Assembly: GCF_000820505.1 (NCBI RefSeq) | Contig: NZ_JWJD01000010.1 | Span: forward strand, 44,450-108,449 | From: Geoalkalibacter ferrihydriticus DSM 17813 | Lineage (GTDB): Bacteria; Desulfobacterota; Desulfuromonadia; Desulfuromonadales; Geoalkalibacteraceae | Direction of reading: 5' to 3' | DNA length: 64,000 nucleotides | Shown: in pieces, positions 36,481 to 44,222 of the stretch | How the letters are laid out: each line of letters begins with the position of its first letter | Numbering within the stretch: position 1 is the first letter of the stretch | Position numbers and translations under genes: made by a program | The notes under the pieces: model-generated | What the model saw: the letters and a program-made list of their open reading frames with translations, nothing else | The model's database searches: none | What the model was told of the DNA's origin: nothing

Positions 36481-37320
36481 ATGGATAAGGATCGCAGAAA
36501 AGTCCTGGGTATGGCAGGCTGCATGGCGGCGGCCGGAGTTCTCGGTACGGGAGCCTTTAAACTGGTCGGTGCTCAGGACGGAAAGAAGGAAGACGTCAAG
36601 GCGCGTCCGCCCGTCAAACTGGACAGCAAAGGCAAGGTCTTGCATGAGCCGCTGCCCTATGTGGCCCTTGATCCCGACAAGGCCCTCGAGCTCGGGTACA
36701 GCAACAAGCTCATCGGCGACTGCATGTACGGGGTGTTTTCGACTATCGTTGAGATGCTTGGCGATAAAGTGGGCGGGCCTTATCTGACCTATCCCACCTC
36801 AGTGACGCGTTTCGGGGCCGGCGGCATTGTCGGCTGGGGTGCCACTTGCGGTTCGGTGCAGGGGGCGGCCATGGCGATTTACCTGGTTTCACCCAATCCG
36901 ACCCCGATCATTGATGAGGTTCTCAATTATTATCAGTACTCCATGCTGCCCGACCTCAGGCCCCCCAATGCGGCCATGGACATCAAGCCCTCCCGGGCGG
37001 ATTCGACCCTTTGCCACGTGTCCATCTCGCACTGGACCAAGGCCTCGGGAGCCCAGACCTTTTCCAGGGAGCGCGTGGAGCGCTGCGCCCAACTCGCCGC
37101 CAATTTGACGAAAAAGACCGTCGAGGCTCTTAATGCGCAGTTGGCCGGCAGCTTCAAGGGCGATTTCCCCATCCCGGAAGAGGTTCTTGCCTGCCGCGCC
37201 TGTCATGATATGGGTGGCGCCATGGAGAACACCCGCGGCAAGATGAACTGCATGACTTGCCACAGCGGGCATGATGAGATGAAACCCAATATTTACGAAA
37301 AGCCTCCGGTGAAGTTGTAA
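36481..37320 (+). CDS. Split-Soret-like dihaem cytochrome c
   Basis: 279 residues. N-terminal DRRKVLGMAGCMAAAG is a probable twin-arginine export signal. The middle shows the C_GCAxxG_C_C pattern (CMYGVFSTIVEML, GWGATCGSVQGAA), and the C-terminus carries two CxxCH sites, ACRACHDMGG and CMTCHSGHDE. This combination is that of split-Soret cytochrome c of sulfate reducers, a periplasmic dihaem protein of uncertain electron partner. It has its own sigma-54 promoter, next to the two-component pair. Confidence 0.85.
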   Translation: MDKDRRKVLGMAGCMAAAGVLGTGAFKLVGAQDGKKEDVKARPPVKLDSKGKVLHEPLPYVALDPDKALELGYSNKLIGDCMYGVFSTIVEMLGDKVGGPYLTYPTSVTRFGAGGIVGWGATCGSVQGAAMAIYLVSPNPTPIIDEVLNYYQYSMLPDLRPPNAAMDIKPSRADSTLCHVSISHWTKASGAQTFSRERVERCAQLAANLTKKTVEALNAQLAGSFKGDFPIPEEVLACRACHDMGGAMENTRGKMNCMTCHSGHDEMKPNIYEKPPVKL

Positions 37321-37345
37321 CGCGCAGCGGCAACCCAAAGTGTGT

Positions 37346-37387
37346 ACTTGACAAAAGAGGCTATTTGGCTATATTGCCAAGTAGCCT
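37346..37387 (+). promoter_or_regulatory. Promoter with overlapping ArsR operator
   Basis: TTGACA (37346-37351), 16-base spacer and TATATT (37368-37373). A 14-bp inverted repeat, AGAGGCTATTTGGC / GCCAAGTAGCCTCT (37354-37387), has the -10 as its loop. A repressor bound here would block polymerase directly, so the ArsR gene is probably autoregulated. Confidence 0.85.
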
Positions 37388-37410
37388 CTTAACCATTGAA
37401 AGGTCAGCGC

Positions 37411-37743
37411 TTGTATCAAAACCGCAAAAGCCATTTCGAAGCCCGCGCCCGCGTTCTCAAGGCTCTCGCCCATCCAACCCGGTTGTTCATTGTCGAAGAA
37501 CTCGCCAACGAGGAGCGCTGCGTCTGTGATCTGACCGAGATGATCGGGGTGGATATCTCCACCGTCTCCAAGCATCTCTCGGTTCTCAAGCAGGCCGGCG
37601 TTGTGTCGGACGACCGGCGCGGCAACCAGGTTTTTTATCGCCTGCGTGTGCCCTGCATTCTTAATTTTTTCGGCTGCGTGGAGTCGGTTCTGGAATCCCG
37701 GGCGCGCGAGCAGAGCGAATTTCTTGAAGTGGTTGCGGACTAA
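37411..37743 (+). CDS. ArsR/SmtB family repressor
   Basis: About 110 residues, winged-helix repressor. The metal-site helix ERCVCDLTEMIG resembles the ELCVCDL arsenite site, and VDISTVSKHLSVLKQAGVV is the recognition helix. Two TTG starts are possible (37396 and 37411); AAAGG spacing favours 37411. A second perfect palindrome before the permease (37764-37785) shares the ATTTGG half, so the regulator likely controls both genes. Ligand probably a thiophilic metal(loid). Confidence 0.9.
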   Translation: MYQNRKSHFEARARVLKALAHPTRLFIVEELANEERCVCDLTEMIGVDISTVSKHLSVLKQAGVVSDDRRGNQVFYRLRVPCILNFFGCVESVLESRAREQSEFLEVVAD

Positions 37744-37763
37744 CCCCTATTTTTTTGCTCAAA

Positions 37764-37785
37764 TATTTGGTCATTTGACCAAATA
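37764..37785. promoter_or_regulatory. Second ArsR-type operator
   Basis: TATTTGGTCA-TT-TGACCAAATA, perfect 10-bp arms, 28 bases before the permease start. It shares ATTTGG...CCAAAT with the operator at 37354-37387. Confidence 0.8.
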
Positions 37786-37812
37786 GGAAAGTGCTGTCAA
37801 AGGATATTTTTC

Positions 37813-39132
37813 GTGGACTGGAAACAGGAATGGAAGCCCCTGGCGGCGATCGTCGCCGTTTTTACCGCCTGCTATTATCTTCCCATCGATTGGTTGCGCC
37901 AGTCGCAGCGCGTGGAAAATGCTCTGTGGGAATCCCTGCACCTGGTCAAATGGTATGCCCAGGAACATGTCATCCTGTGCCTGATACCGGCTTTTTTCAT
38001 CGCCGGGGCGGTCGGGGTATTCGTCAGTCAGGCCGCGGTGATGAAATATCTCGGACCCCAGGCCCATAAACCCCTGGCTTATGGTGTCGCCTCGGTTTCG
38101 GGCAGTATTCTGGCGGTGTGCTCCTGCACCATATTACCGCTGTTCGCCGGTATCTATCGCATGGGCGCCGGGCTGGGTCCCGCCAGCGCCTTTCTTTATT
38201 CCGGTCCGGCTATCAACATTCTGGCCATCGTGTTGACCGGCGCGGTGCTTGGGCCGCAGATGGGCGTAGCGCGCGCGGTCGGGGCGGTGGCCTTTGCCAT
38301 TGTCATCGGCCTGTGCATGCACCTGATTTACCGCAAGGAAGAACAGGCCAAGATCGAGGCGGCAGCGCTCATGTCGGAGCCCCCGGTGACGCGCCCCCTG
38401 TGGCAGAACGCCCTTTATTTCGGATCCATGGTCGGTATTCTGGTCTTTGCCAATTGGGGTCGTCCGGCCGAAGAACAGGGTCTTTGGTATGCCATTTACG
38501 AAGGAAAATGGGTTTTTTCTTCGTTGTTTGCGGTGGCTCTGGCGCTGATTCTGGTCGCCTGGTTCAATATCGGCAAGGTTCGGATGCTGATGGCTGCCGC
38601 GCCGGTGGTCGTTCTGGCTCTGGCCGTGCCCCAGCATCCGACCCTGGCTTTTGTCGCCGGCGCCATCGGTCTGTCGGTATTGCTCACCACCGGCAAGGAT
38701 GAAAGTGGCGAATTGAACGAGTGGTTTTCCACCAGCTGGGATTTCGCCAAAAAGATCATGCCCCTGCTGCTCATCGGGGTGCTGGTGGCGGGAGCGCTGC
38801 TTGGGCGTCCGGAGCAGGAAGGCCTGATCCCTTCCGCCTGGATCGCCGGACTGGTGGGCGGCAACTCCCTGTGGGCGAATCTGTTTGCTTCGGTGGTGGG
38901 AGCGTTCATGTATTTTGCCACCCTGACCGAAGTGCCTATTTTGCAGGGACTCATCGGCGCCGGCATGGGCAAGGGCCCGGCCCTGGCCCTGCTGCTGGCG
39001 GGTCCGGCCCTGAGCCTGCCCAACATGCTGGTGATTCGCAGCATCATGGGCACACAGAAAACGATCGTGTTCGTCGCGCTGGTGGTGGTTATGTCGACCC
39101 TCGCCGGGATGATTTTCGGAGCGTTTTTTTAA
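37813..39132 (+). CDS. ArsP-like permease (DUF318 family)
   Basis: 439-residue permease with ten or so helices. The motif SILAVCSCTILPLFAGIY contains the Cys-x-Cys characteristic of ArsP_1 permeases and is followed by GPASAFLYSGPAIN. Members export organoarsenicals or act with thioredoxins in redox metal(loid) handling; the substrate is uncertain. GTG start after AAAGGA. ArsR-type gene and operator upstream, small thioredoxin and CcdA genes downstream: a familiar neighbourhood. Confidence 0.9.
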   Translation: MDWKQEWKPLAAIVAVFTACYYLPIDWLRQSQRVENALWESLHLVKWYAQEHVILCLIPAFFIAGAVGVFVSQAAVMKYLGPQAHKPLAYGVASVSGSILAVCSCTILPLFAGIYRMGAGLGPASAFLYSGPAINILAIVLTGAVLGPQMGVARAVGAVAFAIVIGLCMHLIYRKEEQAKIEAAALMSEPPVTRPLWQNALYFGSMVGILVFANWGRPAEEQGLWYAIYEGKWVFSSLFAVALALILVAWFNIGKVRMLMAAAPVVVLALAVPQHPTLAFVAGAIGLSVLLTTGKDESGELNEWFSTSWDFAKKIMPLLLIGVLVAGALLGRPEQEGLIPSAWIAGLVGGNSLWANLFASVVGAFMYFATLTEVPILQGLIGAGMGKGPALALLLAGPALSLPNMLVIRSIMGTQKTIVFVALVVVMSTLAGMIFGAFF

Positions 39133-39151
39133 GGGATTATAAAATAATGCG

Positions 39152-39217
39152 CACCGCTGAGAGCGCAAAGAGCGCAGAGAAATAAACCTCTGTACTCTCG
39201 GCGTGCTCTGTGGTGAA
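39152..39217. repeat. Single short copy of the palindromic repeat
   Basis: CACCGCTGAGAGCGCAAAGA at the left and CTCTCGGCGTGCTCTGTGGTG at the right with about 25 bases between. Same family as 1-660; arms are nearest to those flanking the GxxExxY gene, but no gene is inside. Confidence 0.8.
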
Positions 39218-39263
39218 AACTTGTCTGCGATTTGTCCTCAACCAACCATAGGAGATCCAAAGC

Positions 39264-39497
39264 ATGAAAAACATCAAGATTCTCGGAACCGGTTGCGCCA
39301 AGTGCCATAAACTGGAGGAAAACGCCAAGGCCGCGGTGGCCGCCTTGGGTTTGGCCTGTGAGGTGGAAAAGGTCACCAACATCAACGACATTATGAAGTT
39401 CGGGATAATGACCACACCGGGCCTGGTGGTGGACGACAAGGTGGTCTCGGCGGGCAAACTGCTTTCTCCCGACCAAATAAAAAAGCTGATTGCTTGA
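39264..39497 (+). CDS. Small thioredoxin-like redox protein
   Basis: 77 residues, thioredoxin_3 / redox-active disulfide protein 2 type. Active site GTGCAKCHKLEEN near the N-terminus and MTTPGLVVDDKVVSAGK with the cis-proline. These mini-thioredoxins accompany ArsP-type permeases and are thought to donate electrons. It overlaps the longest frame of the following lipoprotein by 4 bases. Confidence 0.92.
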   Translation: MKNIKILGTGCAKCHKLEENAKAAVAALGLACEVEKVTNINDIMKFGIMTTPGLVVDDKVVSAGKLLSPDQIKKLIA

Positions 39498-39523
39498 AAC
39501 TTTTCGCAAAGGTGATGGATAAG

Positions 39524-39943
39524 ATGTACGAATTACTGAGATATCGCTGTCAAAAATTCTTCTTGACGTCCGCCGTCGTGGCCTTTCTCTCCCTGGTGGT
39601 CGCCTGTGAAAAGTCCGACTCTGCTTCGGCTCAAGGGGGTTCCCCTGTCGCGGGAACCGGAGTCCCCCACTTGGTCGATCTGGGCGCCGATAAATGCATT
39701 CCCTGCCAGATGATGAAGCCGATTCTCGACGATCTGGAAAAAGATTTTGCCGGGCGTATGGATGTCACTTTCATCGACGTCTGGAAAAATCGCGATGAGG
39801 CTCGGCGTTTTGGAATTCAGATGATTCCCACCCAGATTTTCTACGATGAAAAGGGTGTGGAACTCTATCGGCGCAGCGGCTTTATCGGGCGCGAGGACAT
39901 TCTCGCGACCTGGCAGCGGCTTGGTTATGAATTTGGGCAATAA
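39524..39943 (+). CDS. Thioredoxin-like lipoprotein
   Basis: 139 residues. Signal with lipobox LSLVVAC, so probably membrane-anchored on the periplasmic side. Thioredoxin fold with CIPCQMMKPILDDLEKDF and the cis-proline loop MIPTQIFYDEKG. ATG 39524 has AAAGGTG at good spacing; TTG 39494 and ATG 39515 are alternatives. The gene is followed 10 bases later by ccdA, which could keep its disulfide reduced. Confidence 0.9.
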   Translation: MYELLRYRCQKFFLTSAVVAFLSLVVACEKSDSASAQGGSPVAGTGVPHLVDLGADKCIPCQMMKPILDDLEKDFAGRMDVTFIDVWKNRDEARRFGIQMIPTQIFYDEKGVELYRRSGFIGREDILATWQRLGYEFGQ

Positions 39944-39953
39944 AGGAATTTAG

Positions 39954-40655
39954 ATGGAATCGTTGTTTATCACCCTGACCAATGCCGTAACCGGCACCCC
40001 GTTGATTGCTCTCTCTGCGGCCCTTGCCTGGGGCGTTATCAGCGTGGTGCTTTCACCCTGCCATCTGGCCAGCATTCCCCTCATCGTCGGTTTCATCGAC
40101 GGGCAGGGGAAAATGAGCACCTGGCGCGCTTTTGTCATTTCCAACCTTTTTGCCGTGGGCATTCTCATCACCATCGCCTTCATCGGCGTGGCGACGGCCA
40201 TGGCCGGACGGATGTTGGGTGATCTCGGCGTCTGGACCAACTGGTTCGTGGCGGCGATTTTCTTTGTTGTTGGTCTTCATCTGCTCGATGTCATCCCCAT
40301 GCCCTGGTCCGGCCCCGGGCAGGTGGGCATGGCGCGCAAGGGGATGATCGCCGCCTTTTTATTGGGGTTGATCTTCGGCATCGCCCTGGGACCCTGCACA
40401 TTTGCCTTCATGGCACCCATGCTCGGTGTCGCCTTCAGCCTCTCCGCGGACAACATGCTCTACGGCGCGGCCCTGCTTCTGGCCTATGGCATCGGCCATT
40501 GCGCGGTGATCGTGCTGGCGGGCACCTTCACCGAGGTCATCCAGCACTATCTCGACTGGAACGAACGCTCCAAGGGCGCCGTCATCCTGAAAAAGATCTG
40601 TGGTTTGCTGGTGATCGCAGGCGGCGTCTGGCTGATCTACACCGCGCCCCTCTAG
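39954..40655 (+). CDS. ccdA: CcdA-type thiol electron transporter
   Basis: 233-residue membrane protein, six helices, with the two cysteines in SVVLSPCHLASIPLI and ALGPCTFAFMAP. CcdA carries reducing equivalents from cytoplasmic thioredoxin across the membrane to periplasmic thiol proteins. The preceding thioredoxin lipoprotein is the likely recipient. Length matches short CcdA rather than DsbD. Confidence 0.93.
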   Translation: MESLFITLTNAVTGTPLIALSAALAWGVISVVLSPCHLASIPLIVGFIDGQGKMSTWRAFVISNLFAVGILITIAFIGVATAMAGRMLGDLGVWTNWFVAAIFFVVGLHLLDVIPMPWSGPGQVGMARKGMIAAFLLGLIFGIALGPCTFAFMAPMLGVAFSLSADNMLYGAALLLAYGIGHCAVIVLAGTFTEVIQHYLDWNERSKGAVILKKICGLLVIAGGVWLIYTAPL

Positions 40656-40687
40656 GGGGGCGCACAACGCGGAAAAGAAGGTGAGCT

Positions 40688-40765
40688 ATGACCGGCAAAA
40701 AAGGCTTCATCCTGTGCGTGTGCCAGGGGACCCGTCCCTTGCGCAAACTTGACTGCGAGAGTTGA
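40688..40765 (+). pseudogene. 25-codon fragment resembling an Fe-S protein start
   Basis: ATG after GAAGG, then MTGKKGFILCVCQGTRPLRK and a stop after five more residues. The stretch ILCVCQGT is how several cytoplasmic 4Fe-4S proteins begin, so this looks like the first exon-like piece of a truncated gene. It might also be a leader peptide. Confidence 0.35.
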
Positions 40766-40817
40766 TGGACGCAGCGAAGAAAAAATAGTAGAGGATGCTT
40801 TTGAAGGGGTTTTGGGC

Positions 40818-41717
40818 ATGATGATTGTCGCTCCCGCACTCTTGGGGCTGGTCTTTTGTTTACTTAATGCAGCCGGGGCTGATTTATTTTGCCTGACGTC
40901 GGGGTGCGCTCTTTATGCCGGATATTCCCTGTTCGGCGTGTCCTTTTATGCCTATGGCGCCATGGGGTTTGGCACCATACTTGTGCTGGCCCTGTGTGCG
41001 CGGCGTATGCCACTGGCCGTCAAATTGCTTTTCTGGGTGATTTTCATCGGCCTGTTTCTGGATGTGCTGTTTCTCGGGTGGCAAATTCTTTACTGGCCCT
41101 GTCTAAGCTGTCTGGTGGTTGCCGTTCTGCTCGGATGGACAGCCGTGGCTTTCTGGTTGAGGTATGCGCACGAGGGTCGGCGACTGTTGCAAGGGGTTTT
41201 CCTGATCTGGGTCTTCTTCCTGATTCCCGTGGGGATTGCCGCCGGCAAGGAACTGTTTCTTTCGCCCTGGCCGATTTACGGTGCGCAGGATGCCCCGATT
41301 CACGTCTTTTTTTCCCCCACCTGTCCCGCATGCGGTACCGAGGTTGCTAAACTTTTGCAAAGCCCCTATGCCGATAGGGCGGCCTTTTTCCCGGTCGCCA
41401 AGGATGGTCGGGACTTGAAGCTTTTTGCCGCATTTTTACAGGAAAAACTTGATGAACCTCAAGATTTAAGACGACTTTTTCTTGAGGAACCGGATGGCGA
41501 GGTGAGTGTTCCCTTAGTTTTGCGTTGGCGTCTGGCCAGAAATACCATGGCTTTGGCCGGTTATGGTGCTCAATCCATTCCTTTCATCCTGAGCCCGACG
41601 GTACTTGAAATTGTCCAAGCACCCTTTGATGGGGCCTTGCCCACATCCAATCCCTGGGAGCCGGTCGATGTCGGAGGGTGTGGTTTCTTCGGCGCGCAGG
41701 ATCTGCCTTGTGACTGA
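40818..41717 (+). CDS. VKOR-like membrane thiol oxidoreductase with thioredoxin part
   Basis: 299 residues from ATG 40818 (AAGGGG upstream). Four or five helices with CLTSGCALYAGYSLFG and LYWPCLSCLVV give the paired cysteines of vitamin K epoxide reductase-like proteins; a periplasmic thioredoxin-like part follows with FFSPTCPACGTEVAKLL. The design would connect disulfide formation to membrane quinone, or act in reverse with CcdA next door. Similarity is weak outside the cysteine blocks, so the call is moderate. Confidence 0.7.
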   Translation: MMIVAPALLGLVFCLLNAAGADLFCLTSGCALYAGYSLFGVSFYAYGAMGFGTILVLALCARRMPLAVKLLFWVIFIGLFLDVLFLGWQILYWPCLSCLVVAVLLGWTAVAFWLRYAHEGRRLLQGVFLIWVFFLIPVGIAAGKELFLSPWPIYGAQDAPIHVFFSPTCPACGTEVAKLLQSPYADRAAFFPVAKDGRDLKLFAAFLQEKLDEPQDLRRLFLEEPDGEVSVPLVLRWRLARNTMALAGYGAQSIPFILSPTVLEIVQAPFDGALPTSNPWEPVDVGGCGFFGAQDLPCD

Positions 41718-41775
41718 TTTTTCCGTGCGCGGGTACTGAGGCTTCCCGCTTGGGCTTGGTGTTCGGTGCAACAAC

Positions 41776-42651
41776 TCAGTTGCGCATCGGTATCAGCAAC
41801 ACCGGTACCGGCGAGTTACGCACAACATTATGGCTGACGCTGCCGAGAAAAATTTCGCGCACAAAACCCCGCCCCTGCGTTCCCATGACGGCCATTTTTG
41901 CGTCATGCTCCTTGATCAAACGGCAGATTTCCTCATGGGTAATGCCGTAACAAACTTCGGTATTTACTTGCAGTGACGGGGACTTTTTCAGCAGAGTCTT
42001 CCTTAAATCAGCAAGCCGGCCACGGTCATGTTCGTTAAATTCTTCCAGTCGATCCTTGAGGTGTTGTTCCAGTTTGACCTTGTCCTGAACATGAATCAGA
42101 GTGAGCTTTTTTACCCCTTCGGCCACCAGCTGTTTCAACGAGTTGAAGGCGTTGTCAGCCATTTCGGAAAAATCGGTGGCAAACAGAACATGTTCACTGA
42201 AACCGCAATTTTCAAAGGGGAGACATGCCGAGTCCTCGCCTGATTTTTCCACCGGCACCACCAGCACCGGTTTTTCGGTTTTGTTGATCACTCCAAAGGC
42301 AACGCCTCCGATAATTTTCTCTTCGGCCAGAGAATGCCCCTGGGCCCCCAGAACAATCAGATCGTAATTTTCTTTTACCGCTATCCGGTTGATTTCCCGC
42401 TTCGCGGAGCCGACGACAATCCGCGTTTCGACGTTGAAACCTTGCTCTTCCAGGTTTTTTTTCTGCTTCTCCATCAACTCATCCAACGACTCCGTCTTGT
42501 ACGAATAGGCTGTTGAGGCGGCGTGGGAAAAACTTAAGCACTGCAGCAACAGGCAGTCTCCGGCGCCGAAATCTTTCAGCCCTTTTAAACAATCGGTCAT
42601 GGCAGAAGATGCCGGTGAAAGATCGGTAGCAACAATAAAGGGATTAAACAT
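41776..42651 (-). CDS. Tandem universal stress protein
   Basis: 291 residues, two Usp domains. First: MFNPFIVATDLSPAS and LIVLGAQGHSLAEEKIIGG. Second: EHVLFATDFSEMADNAF and the ATP-binding GTQGRGFVREIFLGSVSHNVV with G-x2-G-x9-GS. Good AAAGGAG site. It follows acr3 in the same direction, 41 bases on, probably in one transcript. Confidence 0.93.
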   Translation of the reverse strand: MFNPFIVATDLSPASSAMTDCLKGLKDFGAGDCLLLQCLSFSHAASTAYSYKTESLDELMEKQKKNLEEQGFNVETRIVVGSAKREINRIAVKENYDLIVLGAQGHSLAEEKIIGGVAFGVINKTEKPVLVVPVEKSGEDSACLPFENCGFSEHVLFATDFSEMADNAFNSLKQLVAEGVKKLTLIHVQDKVKLEQHLKDRLEEFNEHDRGRLADLRKTLLKKSPSLQVNTEVCYGITHEEICRLIKEHDAKMAVMGTQGRGFVREIFLGSVSHNVVRNSPVPVLLIPMRN

Positions 42652-42692
42652 GATACAACTCCTTTTTGCTGGCGTTCCTAAAGTTTGGGGTT

Positions 42693-43748
42693 TTAAGCTT
42701 TTGCCGCCGGAAACCAGCCGCGGGTGCGATTGGCGTATTTGACCAAAGCCAGCATCAGCGGCACTTCCACCAGCACCCCGACGATCGTCACCAACACCAC
42801 CGGCGAGGCAGCGCCGAACAGGGTAATGGCAACAGCGACCGCCAGCTCAAAAAAGTTAGAGGCGCCGATCATACCTGCCGGCGCGGCAATATCATGGCTC
42901 ATACGGCATTTAAGACAACCGATATAGGCCAGGAAAAAGATGAAGATCGTCTGAATGATCAGCGGAATGGCGATCAGGACAATATGAAAGGGGTTGCTAA
43001 GGATCACATCTCCCTGAAATGAGAAAATCAGTACCAACGTCAGCAGCAACCCAACAATGGTGATGTTGTTGAATTTGGGTAGAAATTCCTTGTTGAAATA
43101 CTCTTCCCCTTTATTCTTCAACATCCAAGTGCGGGTGAAAATCCCCCCCGCCAAAGGGATGACAACGAACAGAAACACCGACAGAAATAGAGTCGCCCAG
43201 GGAATGCTGATGCCGCCGATACCCAGCAGCAGGGCGACGATCGGGGTGAAAGCAATCAGGATAATCAGGTCGTTGGTGGCAACCTGAACCACGGTGTAAG
43301 CCGGGTTGCCGCGAGTCAGATGGCTCCAGACAAAGACCATGGCGGTGCAGGGAGCGGCCCCCAGAATGACCGCGCCGGCCAGATATTCTTTAGCCAGGTC
43401 CGGAGGGATAAAGGGGCTGAACACGACATAAAAGAAGAAGGCCGCGATACCGAACATGGTAAAGGGCTTAATCAGCCAGTTGACAATCCAAGTGATATAG
43501 AGCCCCTCGGGATTTTTCTTTAAGTTCCTAATGCTGGTGAAATCAACCTTCATCATCATCGGATAGATCATCAGCCAGATCAGCACCGCAATGGGGATGG
43601 AGACATTTGCATACTCAAATTTACTTAAAGTCGCAGGAATTGCGGGCAGAAATTTTCCGATCAGCACCCCGCCAATCATGCAGAGAACAACCCATACCGT
43701 CAGGTTTTTCTCAAAAAAACTGATGCCTTCCAACTTTTGCTTCGTCAT
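42693..43748 (-). CDS. acr3: ACR3 family arsenite efflux permease
   Basis: 351 residues, ten helices. The family motif LGAAPCTAMVFVWSHLTRGN with the essential cysteine, LIWLMIYPMMMKVDF and SNFFELAVAVAI are all present. It extrudes As(III) using the membrane potential. Full length with GGGAGTT upstream. The preceding arsC is only a fragment, yet a good promoter with an ArsR-like operator remains upstream, so acr3 is probably still expressed. Confidence 0.96.
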   Translation of the reverse strand: MTKQKLEGISFFEKNLTVWVVLCMIGGVLIGKFLPAIPATLSKFEYANVSIPIAVLIWLMIYPMMMKVDFTSIRNLKKNPEGLYITWIVNWLIKPFTMFGIAAFFFYVVFSPFIPPDLAKEYLAGAVILGAAPCTAMVFVWSHLTRGNPAYTVVQVATNDLIILIAFTPIVALLLGIGGISIPWATLFLSVFLFVVIPLAGGIFTRTWMLKNKGEEYFNKEFLPKFNNITIVGLLLTLVLIFSFQGDVILSNPFHIVLIAIPLIIQTIFIFFLAYIGCLKCRMSHDIAAPAGMIGASNFFELAVAVAITLFGAASPVVLVTIVGVLVEVPLMLALVKYANRTRGWFPAAKA

Positions 43749-43762
43749 TGTTTAACTCCCAG

Positions 43763-43930
43763 CTAATTCGTTACGGAAAAATCGCCGAGTTGGGCCCGGA
43801 TTTCATCCCGTACCCGGCGGTAAACTGCCATTATCTCTTCTTCTGTGCCCGTTGCCTTGGGGGGATCCTCAAAGCCCATGTGCAAACGCTTTACGCCACC
43901 GATAAACAGGGGACATTTATCGTTGGCGTT
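43763..43930 (-). pseudogene. arsC: 3' fragment of thioredoxin-type arsenate reductase
   Basis: NANDKCPLFIGGVKRLHMGF, followed by EDPPKATGTEEEI and a helix RRVRDEIRAQL, is the C-terminal 55 residues of ArsC, including the third redox cysteine region. The N-terminal CX5R phosphatase loop is absent. The fragment starts a few tens of bases from the retained promoter, consistent with one deletion removing the 5' part. Confidence 0.85.
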
Positions 43931-43963
43931 CCAAAGCCTTGAAAATCTGAGCTGTTTGCTTCT

Positions 43964-43997
43964 GGAGGTGATTGTATCCGCATGTACAGATATGTAA
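43964..43997 (-). promoter_or_regulatory. ars promoter with ArsR-like operator
   Basis: Minus strand: TTTACA, 16-base spacer, TACAAT. The spacer holds TATCCGC-ATGT-ACAGATA (43975-43992 on the plus strand), matching 12 of 14 half-site bases of the operator at 47677-47694. This suggests the arsR at 47.3-47.7 kb also controls this unit. Confidence 0.65.
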
Positions 43998-44106
43998 AGA
44001 GATTGCTTCCCGTACCAGACATTATTTCCGGTACGGCCAAACGTGAGAAAACATAGCCTTCCGGAAGCCCCCGTGCGACAGAACAACTTGCCATGGAATC
44101 GTTAGG

Positions 44107-44124
44107 TGTAATAATACACCTCTT
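44107..44124. repeat. Short palindrome of unknown role
   Basis: AGGTGTA-ATAA-TACACCT. It lies between the ars promoter and the divergent iron-sulfur gene and could be an operator for either. Nothing else recognisable is in this intergenic stretch. Confidence 0.4.
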
Positions 44125-44222
44125 TTCGGCTTCTGCTGTTGCGAATAATCGGCTATCCGGATATAAGGGAAAGGTGAGCTGATTCTTCATGCCACTGTTT
44201 CCCTCCCAGGAAAGGCCAAAAG

